Origin: Saprospiraceae bacterium | GTDB lineage: Bacteria; Bacteroidota; Bacteroidia; Chitinophagales; Saprospiraceae | DNA: 59,658 nucleotides | NCBI GenBank assembly: GCA_018057925.1 | Contig: JAGPCT010000017.1 | Span: forward strand, 1-59,658 | Direction of reading: 5' to 3' | Part shown: positions 18,360 to 26,939 of the stretch, piece after piece | Position numbering within the stretch: position 1 is the first letter of the stretch | How the letters are laid out: the number at the start of each line of letters is the position of its first letter | Notes under the pieces: model-generated | Database searches by the model: none | What the model was told of the DNA's origin: nothing | The model's input: only the letters and a program-made list of their open reading frames with translations | Position numbers and translations under genes: made by a program

Positions 18360-20108
18360 TTATTCTCTAATCTTTTTCTCGATATCTTCTATAATAGCTT
18401 CCACATCAACCATTAATTCTTCAGCCTTAACACCAGTCGGCAGGCCAATATAAGAGGATGCTTCAAGGTCTTTGAGCACTTTGACAATCAATTCATTTTG
18501 ATCTATATCAGAATTACTTTCACTTAACTTTTCGCTGACCAAGCCGACGTTATATTGAGAAAGAGGTATGCCCAACCATTCAATCAATTTGGAGGACAAC
18601 ATATTGTTCAACAATCGCATTGAGCCTTTTACATCACCTTCATTTAAAAGCTGATGGGCTTCTTCTATTTGTCTTTTAGGTGAACTACCCTGATCGATTG
18701 GAGCATCTTCGATGTGGATATTTTCCGCTTGTTTTATTATTGGTTTGCCAACCTTTTTTTCTTCTTCAACAGTATCTGCATGTTGTTTGCCTTTCTTTCT
18801 CAAGGCTATCAAACCAATGAATCCCAATATTACAACCCCTGCTCCTGCCATCAAAAAAGACTTATATTTAACATAGAATGGCATTTCTATGACGACATCA
18901 GTCAAAGGTGTTTCACGATCTGTCGGCTTTTCATTTCCCTGACTAATTACAAGTGGAATAGGTTCTACAGAGATCGTTTTGTATTTATTCTGGTTGGGAT
19001 CAAAATACACGAAGTCGGGAATTTTCACTTCCAAGTGACCGGCTTTTTTGGGTGTCAGGTCAACAACGTACGTTTTGTATCCGACGAATTCTCCGGATCG
19101 CTCTTCCTCATTATCCTCCAAAACTTCCGGTGGATAATAATCTGCATTTTCGTCAGCCTTCATGGTTGGAGCCTGAATGGTTTTCATGTCGCCATTTCCT
19201 GAAATTTTAAAAGTCAGCATAGCAGCATCATCGGTGGATAATTCTGTTCGATCACTCGACACTTTATATTCAAACTGTCCTACAGCACCTAGAAAATTCT
19301 CCGGTTCGGGTTGAGGTAATGGTTTCACATGTAATTCAACCGCATTGGTTCGCACTTGTTTTGGCTTGGTAGAAGAGAAAAAACCAAAGCCGTCATCTTC
19401 CATGGGAATGCCCAAGGTAATGACAGCGGGGTCAATGGTAAGCAATCCGCTTTGTTGAGGGAAGAGTGCAAGACGTCTCATAATCCGCCTTTGATAGGTG
19501 TATCCATTGATAGTCTTTGTTTTTACACCGGCGTCATAATTTTTAAAAGGTTTGACAAAAGCTCCTGTATAATTGGATTCTGAATTAAAATTATAAGTAT
19601 TAACACTAATTCGAGAATATATCACATAATCCAAAACAACCTGCTGTCCGGCGTATGGCTGATTTTGATCTACCTCCATTTGTACAAATACTTCTTCTCC
19701 TTTCTTAGTTTTTTCTGCAATACCACTGGGCTTTGCAGACTTAACAACTTCCACTTCAATAGGAGAAGATGTGTACTTTTTCCCTTCTACTGTCACTGTA
19801 GCCGAACCGATGTGAAATATTCCAACTGACTTAGGTTGCAAAATATAGGTGAATGTACATTTCCTACTTACTTTACCGTTATCATTGGCGGTTTGAGCCG
19901 AATAATTAGGCCCGCCTAAAACTGTAAAATCAGTAAATACCGGCGGTTGGATATCTTTTCCAATCCCATTTTCGACCTGAAAATAAAGCTCAAAATATTC
20001 ATCAGAAGGCACTTGCCTGGATTCTGCTTCGGCATAAAAGCGTACATTCTGATTATAGCCTATTAGTGGCCAAACCAAAATAAAAAGGATGTAGGAGATG
20101 CGCAACAT
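18360..20108 (-). CDS. batD: BatD family protein
   Basis: 582 residues. Signal peptide 1-19 (IGYNQ). The following beta-rich region starts VRFYAEAESRQVPSDEYFELYFQVEN and contains PPVFTDFTVLGGPNYS and TFTYILQPKSVG, the BatD (aerotolerance) signature. A single membrane segment is at about 412-432 (FLMAGAGVVILGFIGLIAL). A cytoplasmic, helix-rich tail follows (about 470-582, HQLLNEGDVKGSMRLLNNML). In other Bacteroidota BatD works with the MoxR-BatA-BatB-BatC group; none of those genes is within this window. It follows the shorter BatD-like gene by 14 bases and both are read in the same direction. Confidence 0.85.
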   Translation of the reverse strand: MLRISYILFILVWPLIGYNQNVRFYAEAESRQVPSDEYFELYFQVENGIGKDIQPPVFTDFTVLGGPNYSAQTANDNGKVSRKCTFTYILQPKSVGIFHIGSATVTVEGKKYTSSPIEVEVVKSAKPSGIAEKTKKGEEVFVQMEVDQNQPYAGQQVVLDYVIYSRISVNTYNFNSESNYTGAFVKPFKNYDAGVKTKTINGYTYQRRIMRRLALFPQQSGLLTIDPAVITLGIPMEDDGFGFFSSTKPKQVRTNAVELHVKPLPQPEPENFLGAVGQFEYKVSSDRTELSTDDAAMLTFKISGNGDMKTIQAPTMKADENADYYPPEVLEDNEEERSGEFVGYKTYVVDLTPKKAGHLEVKIPDFVYFDPNQNKYKTISVEPIPLVISQGNEKPTDRETPLTDVVIEMPFYVKYKSFLMAGAGVVILGFIGLIALRKKGKQHADTVEEEKKVGKPIIKQAENIHIEDAPIDQGSSPKRQIEEAHQLLNEGDVKGSMRLLNNMLSSKLIEWLGIPLSQYNVGLVSEKLSESNSDIDQNELIVKVLKDLEASSYIGLPTGVKAEELMVDVEAIIEDIEKKIRE

Positions 20109-20122
20109 ATAGTCAGGAAGTA

Positions 20123-20689
20123 TTACAATTTTTCCGTTTTAAATGGATAGGTTTTCTTCGGTGGAGCCGGTGTTATTTCTTTTGGTTGGACTTCAAACCC
20201 ATTCCAGTCGGGTGTTCCGAAAAAAAAGTCGTTCATATTTCCCAAGTCACCTAACATATCATCGAATCTATTCTTAAGATTATTCTTATCAGCCTCTTCC
20301 CTTATACCTTTTGGGTTAGGCTTAACAAAGATGGTTATTTCATTGGTATATAGCATGCCTTGAGAAGTTTCAAAACCGGCTTTTCCCAGTTTTAATGCAC
20401 CTTCCTTGAGAGGCTGGAGCAAATATGTATAAGTAGTCTTGCGATTCACTTCACCATTAACAAAGGAGTATGAACTGGAAGTATTGGGTCCGCTCACCAA
20501 CTCAAAGTCTTTAAATTCCGGTGCAGTAAATTGACCCGAAACATTACTGGCAATAAATGATACTTTGACTTGATTTCCAATATAAACACTATCTCTACTA
20601 ACCTGTACTTCAAGCATTTCATTCTGCCCTTTCAATGAGTTTCCACCTAAAATCACCATCAACAATACAATTAAAGTATTTATTTTCAT
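20123..20689 (-). CDS. Short BatD-like periplasmic protein
   Basis: 188 residues with a signal peptide (1-21, ending LKGQ). Residues 25-125 repeat the N-terminal domain of the adjacent BatD: VQVSRDSVYIGNQVKVSF, APEFKDFELVSGPNTSSSYS, TTYTYLLQPLKEG. The rest is a short linker with FDDMLGDLGNMNDFFFGTP and a proline-rich end. It lacks the membrane segment and the later BatD domains. The short gap (14 bases) to the full BatD points to co-transcription and probably a partner or split version. It might instead be a remnant of a duplicated batD, but its frame is intact. Confidence 0.8.
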   Translation of the reverse strand: MKINTLIVLLMVILGGNSLKGQNEMLEVQVSRDSVYIGNQVKVSFIASNVSGQFTAPEFKDFELVSGPNTSSSYSFVNGEVNRKTTYTYLLQPLKEGALKLGKAGFETSQGMLYTNEITIFVKPNPKGIREEADKNNLKNRFDDMLGDLGNMNDFFFGTPDWNGFEVQPKEITPAPPKKTYPFKTEKL

Positions 20690-20742
20690 TTGGCTTTCAT
20701 TTAAGATTGAATAAATAATATTTACATCAAAAGAAAGTTAAA

Positions 20743-20832
20743 CTCGAATTCAACCATTGCGATTTTACAAGAACAAAACTGCTGCTTATGCGTCGTAAAT
20801 CGATTGCCCCCTTGTCTAATGTGCAATTTGGG
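20743..20832 (+). repeat. Family A element, internally deleted copy (90 bp)
   Basis: Begins CTCGAATTC and ends CAATTTGGG, flanked by an exact 5-bp repeat TTAAA (20738-20742 and 20833-20837). The left half is mostly lost or diverged; CGTCGTAAATCGATT is retained. The terminal hairpin shows a C-G to G-C double change (ATTGC with GCAAT instead of ATTCC with GGAAT). It lies 53 bases upstream of the BatD-like gene. Confidence 0.82.
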
Positions 20833-20963
20833 TTAAATGGTAAATCTGTATGTGTCATACAATTTCTCTATTTTCCATTATCATCTGATGTACAATTATT
20901 ACAACGCAAAAATATGTTGTAAATTGAAGAAGTCTGCTAAAGATAACATTTAATTTACATCAT

Positions 20964-20990
20964 AAAAAAAGGGGATGACCCTTCATCCCC
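20964..20990 (-). terminator. Intrinsic terminator of ssb
   Basis: On the minus strand GGGGATGA pairs with TCATCCCC (20971-20990, 4-base loop) followed by seven T residues. It begins 13 bases after the ssb stop codon. Confidence 0.9.
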
Positions 20991-21002
20991 CAAGATTATT
21001 CC

Positions 21003-21419
21003 TTAAAATGGCAAATCGTCCATGGATTCCTCATATTTGGGCGCATCTATAGGCTTTTCATCGTCTTTTGGAGCGAAATTGGAAGTACCTGAACTCGAAG
21101 CTGAATCCAAGAAACGGAAATTATCAGCCTTTATCTCAGTGACATTTCTTTCAACACCCTGTGCATCCGTATATTTTCGATAGGTTAACTTACCTTCCAC
21201 ATACACTTTGCTACCTTTTTTTAGGTACTTTTGAACTATTTCAGCTGCTTTACCCCATACACTGATGCGATGCCATTCAGTGATAGTCTGTTTTTGACCC
21301 GCTTTATCGATATAGCTTTCACTTGTTGCCAATGAGAATGAAGCAACAGAATTTGTTTCAAATTGACGAATCTCCGGATCTTGTCCTAAATTTCCAATTA
21401 AAATTACTTTGTTTACCAT
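21003..21419 (-). CDS. ssb: Single-stranded DNA-binding protein
   Basis: 138 residues. The OB-fold fills residues 1-105: MVNKVILIGNLGQDPEIR, ASFSLATSESYIDKAGQK, TEWHRISVWGKAAEIVQKYL, KGSKVYVEGKLTYRKY. A short disordered linker ends in the acidic tip DDLPF, which binds partner repair and replication proteins. It coats single-stranded DNA in replication, recombination and repair. It is a single gene with its own terminator. Confidence 0.96.
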   Translation of the reverse strand: MVNKVILIGNLGQDPEIRQFETNSVASFSLATSESYIDKAGQKQTITEWHRISVWGKAAEIVQKYLKKGSKVYVEGKLTYRKYTDAQGVERNVTEIKADNFRFLDSASSSGTSNFAPKDDEKPIDAPKYEESMDDLPF

Positions 21420-21542
21420 AAAATAGAGATTTGAATTTTAGTTAATCAATTATTTTTAAACAACTAAGGTACACCAATTTTCTAATTCTTAGATTATTTT
21501 TAGTAAAATGTTCCTTTTTTGCTTATATTTTATCAAGCTGAA

Positions 21543-22931
21543 TTATACTTTTTGTTTTTCTTCCAGCTTTTCTTTTATTGCTTTATATCCACCTTCGATC
21601 TCTTTAAAGTCGTGAATCCCACGCATTTTGAGGATTGAGGCGGCTATCATACTTCTGTAACCGCCGGCACAATGCATGTAAAAATTATTAGTATGGCGTA
21701 CATTTTGTGACCAATCGTTGATACTATCCAATGCGAGGTTTACAGCATCCGGGAAATGCCCGCCTTGATACTCATTATCCGCTCTAACATCTATTACTGT
21801 CTCTTGCTGATGTGAATATTCAGACAAAAATTCTTCAGCGGTAATCCTGTTAACCGTATCCACTTCTTTTCCTTCATTTATCCAGGCATCTATACCTCCC
21901 TGGATACAACCCAATTGATGATCAAAACCCACTCTACTTAGGCGAATCGATGTTTCTTCTTCTTTCCCCGGATAGGTCACAATCAGTATGGGTGTCCTAG
22001 TATCTATCAGCATAGCGCCTACCCATGGTGCAAACTGTCCTTCCAGCCCAATATTAATAGAGCGGGGTATAAATCCTCGTGCGAAGTCTCCCGAACTTCT
22101 AACATCTAATATCACGGCTTGTGTTTCTTCGGCAATCTCCTCAAATTCTGCCGGCGATAGTCCTGTCATTCCCTTATTGATTACATTACTCACTTGCTCA
22201 TATCCGACTTTATTCATCTGCACATTGTGACCAAAATAACCTGGTGGTGGCGCCAACCCATCCAATACCTCACGGACAAAAGTCTCTTTATCCGGCTGTC
22301 TGAGAGCATAGTTGGTAAGCTTCTGGTGTTCTAAGGTATCGGAAGTCTCTTTCATCATATTCTTTCCACATGCACTGCCCGCACCATGTGCCGGATAAAT
22401 TATGATATCATCCGGCAAAGGCATAATTTTATTCATCAAACTATCATATAAATATCCTGCCAATTGTTCTACCGTAAGTTCACCTACCTTTTGTGCCAAA
22501 TCCGGTCTTCCCACATCGCCTAAAAACAAAGTATCCCCACTAAACAAGCAATAAGGCTTACCTTCTTCATCATACAATAGGTAACAAGCACTTTCCATAG
22601 TATGTCCGGGTGTATGGAGCATTTTGATCTTAATATCTCCAATGGAAAATATCTGCTCATCCTCACCTATTAATGCCTCATAATCAGGCTGTGCTCCCGG
22701 CCCAAACACAATAGGCGCTCCGGTCTTCCGATGCAAATCTACATGCCCGGATACAAAATCAGCATGAAAATGTGTTTCAAAGATATACTTTAAATGAACG
22801 TTATTCTTTTCCAGACGCTCCAAATAAGGCTTTATATCCCTCAATGGATCAATAATTGCCGCCTCCCCTTTACTTTCAATATAATATGCACCTTGTGCCA
22901 AACATCCTGTGTAAATTTGTTCTACCTTCAT
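21543..22931 (-). CDS. MBL-fold persulfide dioxygenase-like protein with two rhodanese domains
   Basis: 462 residues. The N-terminal metallo-beta-lactamase domain carries THFHADFVSGH (about 53-62), HTPGHT and SGDTLFLGDVGRPDL, the ETHE1/persulfide dioxygenase pattern. Two rhodanese domains follow. The first (about 265-350) has VTYPGK where the active-site Cys loop should be, so it is probably inactive. The second (about 365-455) has the catalytic loop HCAGGYRS (Cys near 420). This matches CstB-like multidomain proteins that oxidise glutathione or CoA persulfide to sulfite and thiosulfate. The TSUP permease gene downstream may export the sulfite. A family A element separates the two genes. Confidence 0.88.
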   Translation of the reverse strand: MKVEQIYTGCLAQGAYYIESKGEAAIIDPLRDIKPYLERLEKNNVHLKYIFETHFHADFVSGHVDLHRKTGAPIVFGPGAQPDYEALIGEDEQIFSIGDIKIKMLHTPGHTMESACYLLYDEEGKPYCLFSGDTLFLGDVGRPDLAQKVGELTVEQLAGYLYDSLMNKIMPLPDDIIIYPAHGAGSACGKNMMKETSDTLEHQKLTNYALRQPDKETFVREVLDGLAPPPGYFGHNVQMNKVGYEQVSNVINKGMTGLSPAEFEEIAEETQAVILDVRSSGDFARGFIPRSINIGLEGQFAPWVGAMLIDTRTPILIVTYPGKEEETSIRLSRVGFDHQLGCIQGGIDAWINEGKEVDTVNRITAEEFLSEYSHQQETVIDVRADNEYQGGHFPDAVNLALDSINDWSQNVRHTNNFYMHCAGGYRSMIAASILKMRGIHDFKEIEGGYKAIKEKLEEKQKV

Positions 22932-22986
22932 CTATGTTGTTTAAAAGTTAATAGATTTCTCCTTCCTTTCTCAGACTTTTCTTAAA

Positions 22987-23133
22987 CCCGAATTCAGCAG
23001 TAAAGGTTTTGTAAAACCGAATAGTGCTGATTATGAGGGTTAATCCCGATGTATGAATCATTTCAATGGCTTCTGTAAACCATTGATTACGAGTCGTAAA
23101 TCGATTCCGCATTTGTCTTATGCGGAATTTGGG
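22987..23133 (+). repeat. Family A element, full 147-bp copy
   Basis: A reference-quality copy: CCCGAATTC at the left, GCGGAATTTGGG at the right, and an exact target repeat TTAAA (22982-22986 and 23134-23138). The right-hand TTAAA contains the stop codon of the TSUP gene (23134-23136), so the element sits exactly at the end of that coding region and 56 bases upstream of the MBL gene start. Confidence 0.95.
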
Positions 23134-23940
23134 TTAAATAAAATATTTCAAAAAAAGTTCTTTCCCTAATATGATTAAAGCCATAATCAATATAAAATAA
23201 CCAAATAAAGGTTTCAACTTTTCATTAGGCATCTTATTTGCTATAGAACTTCCCATAATTATTCCACCTATGGCAATTACCGTAAATGGAATCAACAGCT
23301 TCCATTCAATATTAACATTGTTGTGCAAGTCGCCCGTAAATCCCATCAGTGATTTGACAGCAATAATGACAAGACTCGAACCGATAGCCTTTTTCATCTC
23401 TACCTTGCCTATAAGCACTAATATCGGTATTATTAAAAAGCCACCTCCTGCTCCCACAAGACCTGTTAGCACTCCTTCTAAAAATCCGGCCGTCGTCAAT
23501 TTTAGAAAATTGGTATCTACATTATCGGATTTCTGTACTTTCTTTCGTCTCGTCATGGCAAAAGCCGCTGCCAACATAAAAAACGCAAAAATCAATAAGA
23601 AAAATTTCGGCTTCATCACTTCCAAAACTGTCCCCGCAAATACAGGATTGGGAATATTTGGCACGATCAATGTCCTCGTTATAAATACCGATGTTATGGA
23701 AGGAATACCAAAGAAAAATACTGCTTTCCAGTTGATATTACCCCGTCTAATATGTGATAATGAACCGGACAGGCTGGTCGTTCCTACAACAAACAAGGAA
23801 TAACCGGTCGCAATAACCGGATTGACACCAAACAAATATACTAAAATAGGTACCGAAAAAATAGAGCCACCGCCACCTATGGCACCCAATGAAATGCCCA
23901 TCAATAAAGCACCGATATATCCTAATATTTCCAGTATCAT
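23134..23940 (-). CDS. Sulfite exporter TauE/SafE family (TSUP) permease
   Basis: 268 residues, about eight membrane segments. The two half-repeats show the family signature: GYIGALLMGISLGAIGGGGS near the N-terminus and FLEGVLTGLVGAGGGFLIIP in the second half. TSUP proteins move sulfite, taurine-derived organosulfur or related anions across the inner membrane. Next to a persulfide dioxygenase/rhodanese, sulfite export is the likely role. Its start overlaps the stop of the 3-hydroxyacyl-CoA dehydrogenase by 4 bases (ATGA), so translation is coupled. Its stop codon lies in the target repeat of the adjoining family A element. Confidence 0.9.
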   Translation of the reverse strand: MILEILGYIGALLMGISLGAIGGGGSIFSVPILVYLFGVNPVIATGYSLFVVGTTSLSGSLSHIRRGNINWKAVFFFGIPSITSVFITRTLIVPNIPNPVFAGTVLEVMKPKFFLLIFAFFMLAAAFAMTRRKKVQKSDNVDTNFLKLTTAGFLEGVLTGLVGAGGGFLIIPILVLIGKVEMKKAIGSSLVIIAVKSLMGFTGDLHNNVNIEWKLLIPFTVIAIGGIIMGSSIANKMPNEKLKPLFGYFILIMALIILGKELFLKYFI

Positions 23941-25076
23941 AACCGCTTGAAGTATGGACTCAATCGGTATCTGTCCTCTTGATACACGCCCCGCAATCTC
24001 TCCATTTCTCGTTCTATCCTTTCATAACCGTATTCCCTTCCCCACTCAAGCAGACCTTTCGGATAATTGGTACCTAACTGCATTGCTTTTTCTACATCCT
24101 CTTCCGTGCAAATACCCATATATACTGCATCGGCTGCTTCATTGACCATCATGGAAAATATGCGATTGAATATCTCTTCATCAGACATTGATGTGTCGAT
24201 TTGGCGCATAGTCTCCGTACCTTCGGGATAATTATAAAATCCCTTTTTCGCCTTCCTACCTAACCATCCGGCATCTAATAAGGATTTTTGCGTCAATGAA
24301 GGCTTGTATCGAGGATCTTGAAACATGGAATTATAGACTGATTCTGTGACCCTAAAATTGACATCATGCCCAATAAAGTCCATCAACTCAAAAGGCCCCA
24401 TATTAAAGCCCCCTAAGACCTTCATAGCCTTGTCTATATCACTACATCCGGCAAGACCTTCATCATAAATACGCAATGCCTCACCATAAAAGGGTCGAGC
24501 TACTCTATTGACAATAAATCCGGGCGTATTGTGAGCCGTAACGGGCACCTTGGACCATCGTCCCATCAATTGCATCAACGTACTGACTGTGTCCGGATGT
24601 GTCTGCAAAGCCGGAATCACCTCCACCAGCTTCATGACCGGTGCAGGATTAAAAAAATGTAAGCCCGCAAACCGTTCAGGATGCCGCATCGTGGTAGCCA
24701 ATGACGTTATACTCAAAGAGGATGTATTGGACACCACAATGGTAGTAGAATCAATCTTCTCAGACAGTTCGGCAAAGATACTTTTCTTCACTTGAAAGTC
24801 CTCCACGATTGCTTCTATAATCAGTTCAGCATCGACAATATCTTTCATTTCATGTGTCCAAGTACATAAAGTCAACAACTCATCTGCTTTACTACGGTTC
24901 AGCTTGTTTTTAGCGACCAACTTATCCATAACCTCGTTGAGCGATTGCTTACTTTTGACCAAGGATGGTGCGTAAGCGTCATAAAATATCACACTACAGC
25001 CATTAGATGCCGCAACTTGACCTATTCCGGTGCCCATTGCCCCTGCCCCGATGATACCGATTTTTTTTATTTCCAT
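23937..25076 (-). CDS. 3-hydroxyacyl-CoA dehydrogenase, PaaH-like
   Basis: 379 residues. The NAD-binding motif GIIGAGAMGTGIGQ is at residues 7-20. SNTSSLSITSLA and RFAGLHFFNPAPVMKLVEV (catalytic His) follow, then NTPGFIVNRVARPFYGEALR and the helical C-terminal domain (GPFELMDFIGHDVNF, GWLGRKAKKGFYNY). It oxidises 3-hydroxyacyl-CoA to 3-ketoacyl-CoA with NAD+. Similarity to the phenylacetate-pathway PaaH subgroup and the PaaG-like neighbour suggest aromatic-CoA or fatty-acid degradation. The rest of the paa cluster is not in the window. It overlaps the TSUP gene by 4 bases. Confidence 0.9.
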   Translation of the reverse strand: MEIKKIGIIGAGAMGTGIGQVAASNGCSVIFYDAYAPSLVKSKQSLNEVMDKLVAKNKLNRSKADELLTLCTWTHEMKDIVDAELIIEAIVEDFQVKKSIFAELSEKIDSTTIVVSNTSSLSITSLATTMRHPERFAGLHFFNPAPVMKLVEVIPALQTHPDTVSTLMQLMGRWSKVPVTAHNTPGFIVNRVARPFYGEALRIYDEGLAGCSDIDKAMKVLGGFNMGPFELMDFIGHDVNFRVTESVYNSMFQDPRYKPSLTQKSLLDAGWLGRKAKKGFYNYPEGTETMRQIDTSMSDEEIFNRIFSMMVNEAADAVYMGICTEEDVEKAMQLGTNYPKGLLEWGREYGYERIEREMERLRGVYQEDRYRLSPYFKRL

Positions 25077-25121
25077 TTCTAAAAAAGATGAGTATTGAAG
25101 ACACTTGAGAATGCCGATGGT

Positions 25122-25901
25122 TTATAGTCCTTTAAATACAGGTTTTCTTTTTTCCAAGAATGCCTTAACCCCTTCGTCATAATCCGCCGATGAACCAGCC
25201 ATAGTTTGAAGTTGCTCCTCCACATCTAACTGTTGGTCCAAAGCATTGCTCAACGCCAAATTAAGTGCTTGCTTGGTAAGGGCAAGTCCGTAAGTAGGCA
25301 TGCTTGCCATCCGTCCACTCAGCAGTTTCACTTCATTCTCAAAGGCATCATCGTCATAAACTTTATACAGCATACCCATCTGCAAGGCTTCATCTGCACC
25401 AACTTTATCACCGGTCATCATAAGAGCCGAAGCACGGTTCATTCCGACCAATCGCGGTAGGAAGTAAGTCCCACCACTATCAGGTATTAGACCTATCTTT
25501 GAAAATGCCTGCACAAAAGAAGCAGAACGTGCCGCCACGACGATATCACCACTCAATGCAATGTTGGCACCGGCACCGGCAGCAACGCCATTAACGGCAC
25601 AGATAACGGGCTTTTCAAGCGTTCTTATTCGCCGGATGATGGGATTATAATGCTCTTTGACAATATCTTGCAAAGCCGGTCCATGGGGATCCACTACCTC
25701 ATTCAAATCTTGCCCTGCACAAAATGCCCTACCCGAACCGATAACAGTGACACACCTGACTTCAGAAGATTTGCATCTATCGAGTGCATCCTGTATTTCC
25801 ATTGCCATATCACGATGTATAGAATTAAATACTTCCGGTCGATTAAGACGGATAAAAGCTTCTTGTCCGTGTAACTCGAAAATAATATATTTGTAATCCA
25901 T
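25122..25901 (-). CDS. Enoyl-CoA hydratase/isomerase, PaaG-like
   Basis: 259 residues of the crotonase family. GRAFCAGQDLNEV (oxyanion-hole strand) is followed by DPHGPALQDIVKEHYNP and AVNGVAAGAGANIALSGDIV, then FSKIGLIPDSGGTYFLPRL. The GQDL and PDSGG blocks are characteristic of the PaaG subgroup, which isomerises ring-1,2-epoxyphenylacetyl-CoA to an oxepin; a general enoyl-CoA hydratase is the alternative. The dehydrogenase follows after 45 bases in the same direction. A TAGGTTTG -7-like motif is at 25921-25928 on the minus strand, close to the start codon. Confidence 0.88.
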   Translation of the reverse strand: MDYKYIIFELHGQEAFIRLNRPEVFNSIHRDMAMEIQDALDRCKSSEVRCVTVIGSGRAFCAGQDLNEVVDPHGPALQDIVKEHYNPIIRRIRTLEKPVICAVNGVAAGAGANIALSGDIVVAARSASFVQAFSKIGLIPDSGGTYFLPRLVGMNRASALMMTGDKVGADEALQMGMLYKVYDDDAFENEVKLLSGRMASMPTYGLALTKQALNLALSNALDQQLDVEEQLQTMAGSSADYDEGVKAFLEKRKPVFKGL

Positions 25902-25982
25902 GGGAATATGTTATTTATGACAAACCTACGGCTTTTTTGATAAATGTCTATTGACTCTACATCATTTGAAGGAAAAATAAAA

Positions 25983-26029
25983 CCGGAATTCAGCAGTAAG
26001 GGTCTTGAAAAACCGTATAGTGCTGAATA
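25983..26029 (+). repeat. Family A fragment (left third) upstream of the Crp/Fnr gene
   Basis: CCGGAATTCAGCAGTAAGGG through GTGCTGAATA matches the first 47 bases of the element, including the AAAACC/GGTTTT-type hairpin region. The rest of the element is absent. It lies inside an open frame (from 25944) that is in phase with the downstream regulator, but upstream of the start I chose. Confidence 0.8.
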
Positions 26030-26108
26030 CAGATTAAACTTAGATTGGCTTGTTTGTGTTTATTCTCATGAAAAACAAACGAAAGGTATCAATAGTAATC
26101 AAAGCTTT

Positions 26109-26693
26109 ATGAAATACTCGCTATTATTCAACAATATTCGCAAAAACATCGATCTCACAGCAGCAGAAGAATCATTGTTTGAATCCTTATTAGAAGAAAA
26201 GTCAATCTCCAAAAAGAAAAGTTTAATCAAAGAGGGTCAGCCCAATGAGTACTTATATTTTGTTTTAAAAGGTTGTTTTCGTGCCTATTCAATCGATAAA
26301 AATGGGTTTCAGCATATTTTGCAATTTGCACCTGCCGACTGGTGGATTACCGACATGTACAGCTTTATCACAGAGAATCCGGCATCTTTGAATATCGACG
26401 CCATCGAAGATACTTCCTGTCTTGCCATTTCAAAAGAAAATCTGGAAAAAGCCTATACTGAAATCCCTAAACTTGAGAGACATTTCAGAATCTTATTGGA
26501 AAAAAATGTCGTCGCCAATCGAAAACGTATTATCGACAGACTTAGTCTTACTGCCTTAGAGCGTTTTGATGCGTTTTGTAAAACATATCCTGATTTGGTA
26601 AACAAGATTCCACAAAAACAAGTTGCTTCTTATATCGGAATAACGCCTGAATTTCTAAGTAAGGTTAAGTACGAATATTTTAGATCAATGTAG
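26109..26693 (+). CDS. Crp/Fnr family transcriptional regulator
   Basis: 194 residues from the ATG at 26109 (MKYSLLFNNIRKNIDLT), the usual start position and size for this Bacteroidota subgroup. The cyclic-nucleotide-binding fold occupies about 25-115 (LIKEGQPNEYLYFVLKGCFR, WWITDMYSF, IEDTSCLAISKENLE), followed by the long dimer helix and a winged helix-turn-helix at about 145-190 (IPQKQVASYIGITPEFLSKV). No cysteine cluster for an Fe-S centre is seen. The in-frame extension to 25944 is poor in family-like residues and contains a family A fragment, so I reject it as coding. The ligand and targets are unknown; the divergently read paaG gene is a possible target. Confidence 0.87.
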   Translation: MKYSLLFNNIRKNIDLTAAEESLFESLLEEKSISKKKSLIKEGQPNEYLYFVLKGCFRAYSIDKNGFQHILQFAPADWWITDMYSFITENPASLNIDAIEDTSCLAISKENLEKAYTEIPKLERHFRILLEKNVVANRKRIIDRLSLTALERFDAFCKTYPDLVNKIPQKQVASYIGITPEFLSKVKYEYFRSM

Positions 26694-26746
26694 TAAACTA
26701 ATTGACTATATGCCAATTAGTTGCCCATAAATCTTCGTTAGATTAT

Positions 26747-26893
26747 CTCGAATTCAGCAGTTTAGGTTTTGAAAAACCGTAAAATGCTGATTATGAGGGC
26801 AATCCCGATGTACGACTCGTAATCAATGGTTTCTGTAAACCATTGATTACGAGTCGTAAATCGATTCCGTATTTGTCTAATGTGGAATTTGGG
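26747..26893 (+). repeat. Family A element, full copy with perfect 22-bp palindrome
   Basis: 147 bp, flanked by exact ATTAT (26742-26746 and 26894-26898). The left arm of the central hairpin (26811-26832) is an exact complement of the right arm (26837-26858) around loop CTGT; in other copies these arms mismatch. Two C-to-T changes in the terminal hairpin both leave wobble pairs. It lies between two convergent genes. Confidence 0.95.
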
Positions 26894-26939
26894 ATTATTA
26901 TAAAAATGGAGTCAACTTCACATCAAATGCTTATTTCCT

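Noticed and set aside
18714-19202. 162-residue plus-strand ORF
   Set aside because: Antisense shadow of batD.
23270-23803. 177-residue plus-strand ORF
   Set aside because: Antisense shadow of the TSUP permease gene, with no recognisable protein features.
25944-26108. N-terminal extension of the Crp/Fnr regulator
   Set aside because: It encodes a family A fragment in part and exceeds the normal length of this family; the ATG at 26109 gives the standard protein.
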